A stretch of 64,000 nucleotides of DNA from a virus. The stretch's first letter is position 1. Each line of letters starts with the position of its first letter. The DNA lies in the IMG/VR virus record IMGVR_UViG_3300050120_000210, positions 1 through 64,000 of that record; one strand, given 5' to 3'. Shown piece after piece: positions 49,158 through 56,327 of this stretch. Both the position numbers and the translations under genes were made by a program. The notes below the pieces were generated by a model, which was given only the letters and a program-made list of their open reading frames with translations, did not search any database and had not been told where the DNA came from.

Positions 49158-49501
49158 TACGTCCTCATCTTTTCTAGAAGTTCGCCGTGCTCTCTGGCGC
49201 GACGAAGGCGGTGCATCAGGAGATTTTCGTATTCGTGAAACGGAAGCCCCAAACGCTCATACATCGGCCGCAACTTGTTCTGCGCTCGTTCGAAGTGATG
49301 ATTATACCATAGCGCGAGAACTTCGCCACGAGTGGGGTTATCGACTGCCGCGAGGTTCGTCAAACCGTCTGTGTATTTGATGAAGTGCTGAATTGTCTTA
49401 CGCGCGGCGGCATCGTTGTTCGCCAACTTGAGAGCGGCGACCAACAGACGGCTCGCGCGTGAAGTCGTCGAGAAATAGTGCTCGTCGAGGGTGACCGTCA
49501 C
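49157..49501 (-). CDS. Hypothetical helical protein
   Basis: 114 residues from a GTG at 49501 overlapping the 2H gene stop (GTGA). Mainly helical with many Arg and Leu residues. Longer in-frame starts would lie inside the 2H gene. Function unknown. Confidence 0.6.
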   Translation of the reverse strand: MTVTLDEHYFSTTSRASRLLVAALKLANNDAAARKTIQHFIKYTDGLTNLAAVDNPTRGEVLALWYNHHFERAQNKLRPMYERLGLPFHEYENLLMHRLRRAREHGELLEKMRT

Positions 49502-49872
49502 CTGAAGACTTTCGGCTCCATGTTGACTTTCCAGCCCACCGCGAAAGGTGTCCACCCACATTCGGCAATTACCTTGTTGCTGTCCACGGGCTTCCGCCCA
49601 GCCTCGCGGTCGATGGACCATGTGATATGATAGGTGCCCCCGATGGGACGCTCCACGGAGCCGTTGATCCGAACGATCAACGCTTGAACACCCAGACCAT
49701 CGTCGGCGAACCCAATGATTTCGGCTTCAACTTCGTCGGGTGTGGCCAGTGTCGTCAGATCACCAAGCTCGGCGGTGACATGATGCGCGATGACATCGGG
49801 ATAGGCAGGCGCGATCATGCTCAGGAGACGATCCCGATCCGATCCGGCGAGTTCCCATCCAGAATAAGCCAT
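49498..49872 (-). CDS. 2H phosphoesterase-like protein
   Basis: 124 residues from the ATG at 49872 after GGGAGG. Two H-x-T motifs, AHHVTAE near 31 and TYHITWS near 84, are the hallmark of the 2H phosphoesterase fold. An ADDGLGVQALIVRI strand lies between them. 2H enzymes cleave cyclic or linear 2'/3' phosphodiesters. The anti-CBASS protein Acb1 (T4 57B) is one such enzyme. Which substrate this one uses is unknown. Confidence 0.65.
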   Translation of the reverse strand: MAYSGWELAGSDRDRLLSMIAPAYPDVIAHHVTAELGDLTTLATPDEVEAEIIGFADDGLGVQALIVRINGSVERPIGGTYHITWSIDREAGRKPVDSNKVIAECGWTPFAVGWKVNMEPKVFR

Positions 49873-49895
49873 TGGCACCTCCCAAGTGAAGCACC

Positions 49896-49923
49896 AACAT
49901 ATCGCGGAAGTCGATTTTGTCTA
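49896..49923 (-). promoter_or_regulatory. Early-type promoter, minus strand
   Basis: On the minus strand: TAGACA (49923-49918), a 16-bp spacer, TATGTT (49901-49896), upstream of the 2H gene. Confidence 0.45.
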
Positions 49924-49936
49924 CCAAATAAGTGGT

Positions 49937-50143
49937 TTACGACTTCTTCTCTTCGGCAACCTCTTCGTCGGCCTTGTCTTTCTTTTTGGTCTTGGTTTTC
50001 TTATTGATGCGGACCCGAACGTGCACGAATCGGAAAATCCGAGCGATGGCCGCGATAATCAAGAAACAGGCCACGAAGTGCCAGAAACCGCCGGACACGC
50101 TATAGGTGACCAACCATTCTACGAGTTCTTTGATCGCTTCCAT
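49937..50143 (-). CDS. Small membrane protein
   Basis: 68 residues. One hydrophobic helix (GFWHFVACFLIIAAIARIF) is followed by a strongly basic then acidic tail (RINKKTKTKKKDKADEEVAEEKKS). It starts at the macro-domain gene's stop (TGATG). Topology suggests a cytoplasmic charged tail. Function unknown. Confidence 0.65.
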   Translation of the reverse strand: MEAIKELVEWLVTYSVSGGFWHFVACFLIIAAIARIFRFVHVRVRINKKTKTKKKDKADEEVAEEKKS

Positions 50144-50658
50144 CAGGCGGCAACCACGTCGGCTTCAACCCCATCGGGGATGAGCCCGTCGAAAAGATAA
50201 ACGACCGGCTGCCAGTTCTTGGATTCCTCTTCGAGGATTTCGGCGATCACTGACCATTTGCCCTGAGCCAATCCGGCGCCGATCAGAGGAAGAGCCATGG
50301 CCACCGGCGGCGAGAAATCGAAAGACTTGATCGACTTGGCGTGTTCGTCGATTTTCTTCATCGCTTCGCGCAATCCTGCGTAGCTGACGTAGACGACGCC
50401 CGGCTCGCGGCCGTAGAACTCTTGCGAGATGACGTTGACGACGGTCTTGGCCAGAGCGGCGCTCGGAACCCAGATCACTTCACCGACCTTGAGACCCTGA
50501 TCCTCGTAGACCTTGCGGTAATCCGAGAACACTTTCTCGTCGGCATCGCGCAGCAGCTTGGCGACCCCGGAGCCCATGACACCTTGGGCGTTGCACCCTT
50601 GAATGATGAACTTCTCTTCCGCCTTGAGCAGATCACCGTGCTTGTAGATGATTTTCAT
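50143..50658 (-). CDS. Macro domain protein (ADP-ribose-binding/hydrolase)
   Basis: 171 residues from the ATG at 50658. It has macro-domain features: KHGDLLK near 6-12, IIQGCNAQGVMGSGVAKLLR near 18-37 (the Asn and Gly-rich ADP-ribose loop), and ALPLIGAGLAQGKW near 124-137. It could remove ADP-ribose from DNA or protein, or hydrolyse ADP-ribose 1''-phosphate or O-acetyl-ADP-ribose. It lies between two small membrane proteins and close to two NADAR genes. Confidence 0.85.
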   Translation of the reverse strand: MKIIYKHGDLLKAEEKFIIQGCNAQGVMGSGVAKLLRDADEKVFSDYRKVYEDQGLKVGEVIWVPSAALAKTVVNVISQEFYGREPGVVYVSYAGLREAMKKIDEHAKSIKSFDFSPPVAMALPLIGAGLAQGKWSVIAEILEEESKNWQPVVYLFDGLIPDGVEADVVAA

Positions 50659-50996
50659 TTTCCGTCCTCGATCTCGGCCATCTTGCGTTTGAACCAAGCG
50701 TCCTGCTTGGCATGTTTCCGGCGGAAATGCAGTCGCATAGCTTGCCGCATGTCCCATCCATCGATGTAACCGCAGAAAACGGCCACGAACATCAATCCGG
50801 CGCCCTGCCACCACGGGATGATTTTACCGTCGAGCGCCGACGCATAGATCGTCAAGAAGGCGGCGCCGCCAACGACCAAGCTCCATTTCATCCGCCAGAG
50901 GTTCCAGAAAATGAACCAGATGATCGTCCACGCGACGATCTGAATCTCTTGTAGGAGATTGAAGTGGATTTTCGTAGGTTCCGTCACGTCTGTCAT
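50655..50996 (-). CDS. Membrane protein with two to three spans
   Basis: 113 residues from the ATG at 50996. Hydrophobic stretches IQIVAWTIIWFIFWNLW, WSLVVGGAAFLTIYASAL and GAGLMFVAVFCGYI are followed by a basic C-terminal tail. It is coupled to the macro-domain gene by a 4-base overlap. Function unknown. Confidence 0.65.
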   Translation of the reverse strand: MTDVTEPTKIHFNLLQEIQIVAWTIIWFIFWNLWRMKWSLVVGGAAFLTIYASALDGKIIPWWQGAGLMFVAVFCGYIDGWDMRQAMRLHFRRKHAKQDAWFKRKMAEIEDGK

Positions 50997-51280
50997 TACC
51001 ACGCCTTGGCAGGGGCTTGCTTCGATAGTACCCAACGCACCTCGCTATTGGACCATCGGGCGTAGAAGTACCCTTTTCCCTCGTCGTCCAACAGGGCTTT
51101 CTCGGCATCAGTAAGGTCTTGATGCTTCAGACCCATCCGGCCTTCGCGATAGACCACCGCATCGTCGGCCAGCATGTCGTAGACAACCTTGACGACATAG
51201 GTTGCTTCTTCACGAGCACGGCGCTCTTTTTCTTCCGTGATGGTTTTTGGCCGGGCGGCCCAGTTGATGCGTTGGGTCAT
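50996..51280 (-). CDS. Hypothetical helical protein
   Basis: 94 residues, start overlapping the stop of the NADAR gene (ATGA). Charged helix (KTITEEKERRAREEATYVVK) then a compact segment ending in Trp-rich loops. No family recognised. Confidence 0.6.
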   Translation of the reverse strand: MTQRINWAARPKTITEEKERRAREEATYVVKVVYDMLADDAVVYREGRMGLKHQDLTDAEKALLDDEGKGYFYARWSNSEVRWVLSKQAPAKAW

Positions 51281-51738
51281 GACTTTCCCGATTGGAGGCG
51301 AGCCCGAATCTTCGTCAGGCGAGAACAAAACTCGCGCTCGGTCAACACGGTTTCACGCGCATCATTTTTGCCGATTGCATGGGTCAGGTTGGACGAACCG
51401 GTCGCCAGTAGCGCCCGACGAAACCCGTCGTTCTCTGCCAATGCGTCGAACGCATCATCCAACAGAGTTTGATATTCGTCGCCGTGACGATCAAAGGCGA
51501 CACCGGCCCACCAAAGGGTCTGTCGCTGTTTCCACGCCTTGTTGCGTTTCTGGCCACGACGTTTCGCGGCGAGACCGACGAGCTTGCAGACTTCGACTTG
51601 GATGTGGACCTTGTCGAACTTGAACGCCTGAACCAGTCCTTCCATGGAGTTGCACTCCACCCCTCGGAAGACGAAGGGATGTGGGGAGAAATTGCTCAGT
51701 TTGTCTGCGGGCCAGCCTTTGCCCGAGCCAATGTCCAT
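51277..51738 (-). CDS. NADAR-family protein 1
   Basis: 153 residues. NADAR/YbiA-like signature: LSNFSPHPFVFRGVECNSMEG near 14-34, a QAFKF helix, then KQRQTLWWAGVAFDRHGDEYQ near 70-90 and LLATGSSNLTHAIGKNDARE near 110-129. NADAR proteins act on N-glycosidic bonds of ADP-ribose-type molecules; the NADAR of DarG1 removes ADP-ribose from guanine in DNA. Here it stands alone without a toxin. A paralogue is at 52060. Confidence 0.75.
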   Translation of the reverse strand: MDIGSGKGWPADKLSNFSPHPFVFRGVECNSMEGLVQAFKFDKVHIQVEVCKLVGLAAKRRGQKRNKAWKQRQTLWWAGVAFDRHGDEYQTLLDDAFDALAENDGFRRALLATGSSNLTHAIGKNDARETVLTEREFCSRLTKIRARLQSGKS

Positions 51739-52001
51739 TATGAGTCCGCCTTGACCAAGAAACGATCTGCGGCCACTGCACGGACCATGCCAGAAAAGAA
51801 TGGCGTCATGAACTCGACGGCAAGAGCGTGGGCCTTGCCGACCATGTAGCTATCGACGATCTCTCCCGAATACGAACCGATCATCCCGATCATGGCATCG
51901 TCTTCGTTGGCCGAATGCTCGGGATTGAAGCGTGCACGACGGCCGATCCACGCCTTAGCCTGTTCTTCGGTCTCGGCTACTGGAACGATCTCGGAAGACA
52001 T
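51738..52001 (-). CDS. Hypothetical protein between the NADAR genes
   Basis: 87 residues from the ATG at 52001. A short acidic start, then AWIGRRARFNPEHSANEDDAMIGMIG, suggesting a small beta-barrel-like fold. It overlaps NADAR 1 (TAATG). Function unknown. Confidence 0.55.
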   Translation of the reverse strand: MSSEIVPVAETEEQAKAWIGRRARFNPEHSANEDDAMIGMIGSYSGEIVDSYMVGKAHALAVEFMTPFFSGMVRAVAADRFLVKADS

Positions 52002-52059
52002 GATTTCGCTTTCGGAAAATCTCGTATGCGAAAACATTTACGACCATATAATCTAATGG

Positions 52060-52548
52060 TCAAGTTGCTTCGCCTGCTACCACTGCCTGTTGAACGCGAG
52101 CACGCAGCCTATACATATTGTAGATGTATTCCCACTCGGTCAGCGTTGTCCGTGTTGGATCATGATGTCCAATAACGTGGGTCAACAAGTCCACGCCAGT
52201 CTCGAACAAAGACTGGCGGAAGATTGGGTTTTGATCGAAGCAGGCATCGTAACCGCGTTCGATCAAGGTATGGAATTCACGAGACAATCTCGGATATGCC
52301 TTACCTCTCCACCACAGGGTTTGGGTATCTCGCCAGTCGTTCCCAACCTGTCCGACTTTGTAGGCTCTGTAGCCCACAAGAACTGCGATCATTTCTTGTT
52401 CTTCAAGCCCTTCGAACTTGAGAGATTGCAGCCAGCCTTCGATCCCGCCGCACTGAACGCCATCCATGACGAAGGGATATGACGCGAAGTTAGAAAGCGC
52501 CTTTCCGAGCCCGCCATTTCGGGAACCAAGATCGAGAATTGCAGTCAT
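52060..52548 (-). CDS. NADAR-family protein 2
   Basis: 162 residues. The same blocks as NADAR 1 are present: LSNFASYPFVMDGVQCGGIEGW near 18-39, QSLKF, then DWRDTQTLWWRGKAYPRLSREF near 75-96 and GVDLLTHVIGHHDPTRTTLTE near 120-140. The two genes are diverged paralogues in one operon. Two copies may have different ADP-ribosyl targets, or one may be a sensor. Confidence 0.75.
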   Translation of the reverse strand: MTAILDLGSRNGGLGKALSNFASYPFVMDGVQCGGIEGWLQSLKFEGLEEQEMIAVLVGYRAYKVGQVGNDWRDTQTLWWRGKAYPRLSREFHTLIERGYDACFDQNPIFRQSLFETGVDLLTHVIGHHDPTRTTLTEWEYIYNMYRLRARVQQAVVAGEAT

Positions 52549-52677
52549 CTAGCCACCTCTAGAAACAAGATAGCCCCCATCTATTGTGGGGTCAAAATTC
52601 AACATTATGATAACCGACGATTTCATGCGGGTGCCGGTTTTCCATTAACAACCTTGAACTTTTTTCTTGACGAACGG
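52549..52677. other. Divergent regulatory region between NADAR 2 and the MucR-like gene
   Basis: About 130 AT-rich bases. GGCTATCTTGTTTCTAGAGG-like sequence on the minus strand precedes NADAR 2, and CCCC/GGGG around 52577-52592 can form a small hairpin. TTGACG (52667) and TTGACA (52678) occur in tandem for the plus strand. AT-rich DNA is the usual MucR target, so autoregulation is possible. Confidence 0.4.
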
Positions 52678-52706
52678 TTGACAGCAAATGCAGGCCAAGT
52701 TACTTG
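52678..52706 (+). promoter_or_regulatory. Probable promoter of the MucR-like gene
   Basis: TTGACA at 52678-52683, a 17-bp spacer, then TACTTG at 52701-52706. The -35 is consensus but the -10 is poor. It argues for the downstream ATG at 52748. Confidence 0.4.
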
Positions 52707-52747
52707 CTGAAATCCCTACCGCTGCTTTCCAACAGGAGTGCCCTTAT

Positions 52748-53335
52748 ATGCAGCAATCGGAAGGCGGAAACGCCCAATTCAAGACTGAGATGGCCGTGAG
52801 CATGTTCAATGCTTACGCGGCCAACAACCACGTCGCCGCCACGGAAATTCCGGGTCTCATGGCGACCTTCTCCAAGGAACTGGACGTTCTGATGAACGTG
52901 GCGGCCCCCGCCACCGAACTGGAAAAGAAGGAACCTGCGGTCGCGATCCGCAAGTCCGTCACCCCGGATCACATCATCGACCTGTTCACCGGCCGCAAGT
53001 TCAAGTCCCTGAAGCGTTACCTCCGCACGTCGCACAACATGACGCCGGAGCAGTATCGCGCCTACTGGAACCTGCCGAAGGACTACCCGATGGTCGCCCC
53101 GGCCTACGCGCAACGTCGTTCCGACCTCGCGAAGTCCATGGGTCTCGGCCAAGGTGGGCGCCAGCCCGCCAAGACGGCTCCCGCCGCCGCTGAAGCGCCG
53201 AAGGCTCCCAAGGCCGCCGCCCCCAAGAAGGCCGCTGCCCCGAAAGCTCCGAAAGCCGCCAAGGCCCCGAAGGCTCCCGCTGCTGCCGCCGCTCCGGCTG
53301 AAGCTCCGGCCGCGTCGGAAACCGTCGCTTCCTAA
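52748..53335 (+). CDS. MucR/Ros-family regulator with histone-like tail
   Basis: 195 residues from the ATG at 52748 (GGAG upstream; an ATG at 52688 would lie in the promoter). The MucR core is clear: IRKSVTPDHIIDLFTGRKFK, SLKRYLRTSHNMTPEQYRAYW, LPKDYPMVAPAYAQRRSDLA. The zinc-finger cysteines are replaced (DLFT in place of CLEC), as in zinc-free Ros homologues. The last 60 residues are Ala/Pro/Lys repeats like histone H1 tails. MucR proteins are alphaproteobacterial H-NS-like silencers. Confidence 0.85.
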   Translation: MQQSEGGNAQFKTEMAVSMFNAYAANNHVAATEIPGLMATFSKELDVLMNVAAPATELEKKEPAVAIRKSVTPDHIIDLFTGRKFKSLKRYLRTSHNMTPEQYRAYWNLPKDYPMVAPAYAQRRSDLAKSMGLGQGGRQPAKTAPAAAEAPKAPKAAAPKKAAAPKAPKAAKAPKAPAAAAAPAEAPAASETVAS

Positions 53336-53362
53336 GCGCCAGTTTCGATCCTACCAAGACAG

Positions 53363-53393
53363 AGGCCGCCGGGGTGACTCGGCGGCCTTTTTC
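53363..53393 (+). terminator. Rho-independent terminator after the MucR-like gene
   Basis: AGGCCGCCG/CGGCGGCCT stem with an 8-base loop, followed by TTTTTC. Confidence 0.92.
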
Positions 53394-53431
53394 GTGCCTG
53401 AAATTATATTTGGACTTTGCTTACGGCCGTG

Positions 53432-53438
53432 CTAAATA
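53432..53438 (+). promoter_or_regulatory. Late promoter box CTAAATA
   Basis: CGTGCTAAATAGAATC about 55 bases before the NMNAT-Nudix start. It suggests that the NAD+ cluster is at least partly expressed late. Confidence 0.5.
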
Positions 53439-53490
53439 GAATCTAACAGTGGGAACAAACTCACTGGCCATACACATAGAAGGATTTTCT

Positions 53491-54645
53491 ATGGCCCATA
53501 TCACCCGTGCGCGGGAACATGACATTTGCGTCTTCATTGGACGCTTTCAACCCTTGCACGCTGGACATATGGGCGTGATTCTCAAGGCGTTGGAATACGC
53601 CGAGTTCCTCTTCATTCTCATCGGCTCTGCCAACGTCGCCCGTCGTCCTGACGCCAATCCCTTTTTCGCGGCCGAACGCATCGAGATGCTGCTCGCGTCT
53701 CTGCCGCCAGAGGCGCGCGAGCGAGTGATCTTCATTCCCATGGAAGATAGTGACTACGAAACTATCGATTGGGTGAATGCGGTCAACCGCGCCGTGACGA
53801 CCGAAGCGATCAAGATCATGGGCAAGCTCGATTCGAGCATCAGCCTGATCGGCCACTCCAAAGACCACACGTCTTTCTACCTGAAGCTCTTCCCGCAGTG
53901 GAACACTATCGACGTGGTGTCTTCTCGTCCCCTCGACGCGACCATACTGCGGAATCAGTTCTTCACGGGCAACACGGCTGTCGTCGATAACATGTTCCGC
54001 TACGCCGTGGAAAACCAAGACATCCCGCTAGGCGCCATCAACTGGCTGCGAGACTTCCAAAAACTGGATGTCTATGGCGAACTCGTCGAAGAGATGGAGT
54101 TCTATCGATCCTGTCACGCCCGTTGGGATGCGGAATCGTGGCCTGCGAGCCGCAACACTGTCACCGGTGATGCTCTGATTCTGCAATCCAACCATGTCCT
54201 GCTGATCCAGCGCGGTGAGTTCCCTCAGAAGGGAACGTGGGGTATGCCCGGCGGCCACACCAATACGAACGAAACTGTTGCCGATTCTGCGCTGCGCGAA
54301 GGCTACGAAGAGACCGGCATCAAAGTGCCCAAGATCGTTTTCGAAAAGGCGTTCGTCGGCAAAGACTATTTCGATGCTCCCCGCCGCGATCCGCGTGGCC
54401 GGTATATCGGACACGTCTTCATGTATCACTTGCAACCTTCGGCGCCGTCCTACGACACCACCAAGTCGCCTGTGGAGAACCGTCGCCGGGTGAAGGACGC
54501 GTTGTCTCTGCCGAAGGTGAAGGGCATGGACGACGCCATGGGTGCCAAGTGGTGGCACCTCGACGACCTCAAGCGGTCTGAGATGTTCTTGGACCACTAT
54601 TCCATCATTCGCAAAATGACTGCCCAGTTCGGGAAGGGAAATTAA
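53491..54645 (+). CDS. nadM: Bifunctional mononucleotide adenylyltransferase-Nudix (NadM/Nudix type)
   Basis: 384 residues from the ATG at 53491 with AAGGA upstream. The N-terminal 200 residues form an NMNAT: CVFIGRFQPLHAGHMGVI near 13 (GxFxPxHxGH), LIGSANVARRPD, and DATILRNQFF near 165 (SxTxxR-like). The C-terminal Nudix domain has WGMPGGHTNTNET...LREGYEETGI near 250-273. It joins ATP to NMN or nicotinate mononucleotide; the Nudix half may degrade ADP-ribose. Phage KVP40 NatV has the same design. Confidence 0.88.
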   Translation: MAHITRAREHDICVFIGRFQPLHAGHMGVILKALEYAEFLFILIGSANVARRPDANPFFAAERIEMLLASLPPEARERVIFIPMEDSDYETIDWVNAVNRAVTTEAIKIMGKLDSSISLIGHSKDHTSFYLKLFPQWNTIDVVSSRPLDATILRNQFFTGNTAVVDNMFRYAVENQDIPLGAINWLRDFQKLDVYGELVEEMEFYRSCHARWDAESWPASRNTVTGDALILQSNHVLLIQRGEFPQKGTWGMPGGHTNTNETVADSALREGYEETGIKVPKIVFEKAFVGKDYFDAPRRDPRGRYIGHVFMYHLQPSAPSYDTTKSPVENRRRVKDALSLPKVKGMDDAMGAKWWHLDDLKRSEMFLDHYSIIRKMTAQFGKGN

Positions 54646-54646
54646 A

Positions 54647-56008
54647 ATGGACTTCGCGAAACGCGCACATGACCACAGCTTCCACATCGACCCCATCGTG
54701 CGGTCGCTGTTCGACACCGATTTCTACAAGCCGCTGATGCACCAGTTCATCTGGTCGCGCCACCCGAACACGCAGGTTACGTTCGGCGTGACCAACCGCA
54801 CGAAAGACGTGCCGCTCGCCGATATCATCGACGAGGGCGAACTGCGTGAGCAACTCGACCATGTCAAGTCGCTGACCTACACGAAATCGGAACTCATCAA
54901 CCTGAAAGGCCAGTCCTACTACGGTCAAGAGGGCATCTTCCGGCCGGGTTACATCGACTTCCTGCGGACCTTCCGCATGGGCGACTATAATCTCGAACGC
55001 GAGCGCGCGTTCAACGGCGGCGTGGGCTACGACACCGGCCAGTTCCGGTTGGAGTTCGACGACAAGTGGACGCACAGCAGCCCTTGGGAACTGCACTCGC
55101 TGACCGTCGTCAATGAACTTCGCAACCGGGCGCTCATGAAGTCGATGAGCAAGTCCGAACTGGACATCATGTATGCCCGCGCCAAGGTGAAGCTATACGC
55201 CAAGCTGAAGGCTCTGGCCGACGACCCGGCCCTCGAAGGCATCAGCGTCTCCGACTTCGGCACCCGCCGTCGCCATTCGTTCCTCTGGCAGGAATATGTC
55301 GTGCAGATGATGGCCGAAGTTCTCGGAGACCGGTTCGGCGGCACCTCGAACGTCTTCCTCGCCATGAAGCATGGTTTCGAAGCGCGGGGCACCAACGCGC
55401 ACGAACTGCCGATGGTCTACGCGGCTCTGGCCAAGAACGATGAAGAACTCGCGCAGGCGCCCTACAAGCTGTGCCACGACTGGGAGGCCGATGTTCGCGG
55501 CCCGCTGCAAATCATGCTGCCCGACACTTTCGGCACCACGGGGTTCCTGAAGAACGCCCCGCACGGCATGGCTGACTGGGCGGGTGCGCGCCCGGACTCC
55601 AAGAAAGCCAAACCCGCCATCGAAGAACTGATCGCTTACTGGGAATACCATTCCAAGGACCCGAAAACGAAGTTGGTCATCCCGAGCGATGGCCTCGACG
55701 TTCGTGTCCCCGGCTATGAGCCGCAGGGCGAAGACATCCCGACCATCTATCGCGAGTTCAAGGGCCGTGTTCGGATGTCGTTCGGTTGGGGAACGCTGGC
55801 GACCAATGACTTCGTCGGCTGCCATCCGAATCAAGCCGACTACATGAAGCCCGTCAGCCTCGTGTGCAAGGTGAAGTCGGCCGAAGGTCGCCCGGCGGTC
55901 AAGCTGTCGGACAACTACAACAAGGCCACTGGCCCCGCTGAAGAGATCGAACGCTATCGCCGCGTCTTCGGTATCGAAGGGCTGGCTGGCGTCCCGGTCA
56001 CCGTCTGA
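54647..56008 (+). CDS. pncB: Nicotinate phosphoribosyltransferase-like (PncB)
   Basis: 453 residues. PncB-type stretches occur in order: SLFDTDFYKPLMHQ near 22, VSDFGTRRRHSFLWQE near 203, GGTSNVFLAMKHGF near 230, RGTNAHELPMVYAAL near 246 (with the His that is phosphorylated in PncB), LPDTFGTTGFL near 287, VIPSDGLDVRVPGY near 345, FGWGT, and VKLSDNYNKATG near 422. It converts nicotinate plus PRPP to nicotinate mononucleotide. The RHDSGD loop is altered to RPDSKK. Nicotinamide use cannot be excluded. Confidence 0.8.
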   Translation: MDFAKRAHDHSFHIDPIVRSLFDTDFYKPLMHQFIWSRHPNTQVTFGVTNRTKDVPLADIIDEGELREQLDHVKSLTYTKSELINLKGQSYYGQEGIFRPGYIDFLRTFRMGDYNLERERAFNGGVGYDTGQFRLEFDDKWTHSSPWELHSLTVVNELRNRALMKSMSKSELDIMYARAKVKLYAKLKALADDPALEGISVSDFGTRRRHSFLWQEYVVQMMAEVLGDRFGGTSNVFLAMKHGFEARGTNAHELPMVYAALAKNDEELAQAPYKLCHDWEADVRGPLQIMLPDTFGTTGFLKNAPHGMADWAGARPDSKKAKPAIEELIAYWEYHSKDPKTKLVIPSDGLDVRVPGYEPQGEDIPTIYREFKGRVRMSFGWGTLATNDFVGCHPNQADYMKPVSLVCKVKSAEGRPAVKLSDNYNKATGPAEEIERYRRVFGIEGLAGVPVTV

Positions 56009-56018
56009 GGAAAGAAAC

Positions 56019-56264
56019 ATGCATACCAAAGTCGAACGCAAGTTCACCCTCGACGAAGCGGACATCAAAGCCATCGTGGCGGCTCATCTGAGCACGCTCG
56101 GCGATCTTTCTGTCTCGCCGGAACAAGTCATCATCCACATCAAGGACAGCACGCCGTATGGCGGGGGAGGTGATGATGGAAAGCCTGCCGTGCTCACGGT
56201 GACGGCAGTTATCGAAGAACCGCCCGGCCCGTTTCTGCTGTCAGCGCATAGGACTCGCCGGTAA
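56019..56264 (+). CDS. Hypothetical small protein in the NAD+ cluster
   Basis: 81 residues, GGAAAG upstream. Helix (TLDEADIKAIVAAHLSTLG) then strands (QVIIHIKDS and AVLTVTAVIEE) with a Gly-rich loop. No domain recognised. Lies between pncB and the promoter before pncA. Confidence 0.6.
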   Translation: MHTKVERKFTLDEADIKAIVAAHLSTLGDLSVSPEQVIIHIKDSTPYGGGGDDGKPAVLTVTAVIEEPPGPFLLSAHRTRR

Positions 56265-56275
56265 GGCGATTATCG

Positions 56276-56303
56276 TTGACCAAATCAATATTCAAGATAG
56301 CCT
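56276..56303 (+). promoter_or_regulatory. Early-type promoter within the NAD+ cluster
   Basis: TTGACC at 56276-56281 in TATCGTTGACCAAAT, a 16-bp spacer and TAGCCT at 56298-56303. Gives pncA-nadE an early promoter of their own. Confidence 0.6.
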
Positions 56304-56327
56304 CTGAATAGAGGCAGAAGGATCAAA

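Noticed and set aside
53154-53435. A Pro/Arg-rich plus-strand frame at the end of the MucR-like gene
   Set aside because: It is a frame-shifted reading of the Ala/Pro/Lys tail of the MucR-like protein and runs through its terminator.
54647-56008. Calling the phosphoribosyltransferase NadV/NAMPT, as in the known phage NAD+ pathway
   Set aside because: The motif order (FGTRRR, GTSN, GTxAHE, KLSD) fits nicotinate phosphoribosyltransferase better, and nicotinamidase plus NadE are in the same cluster. Substrate still needs testing.
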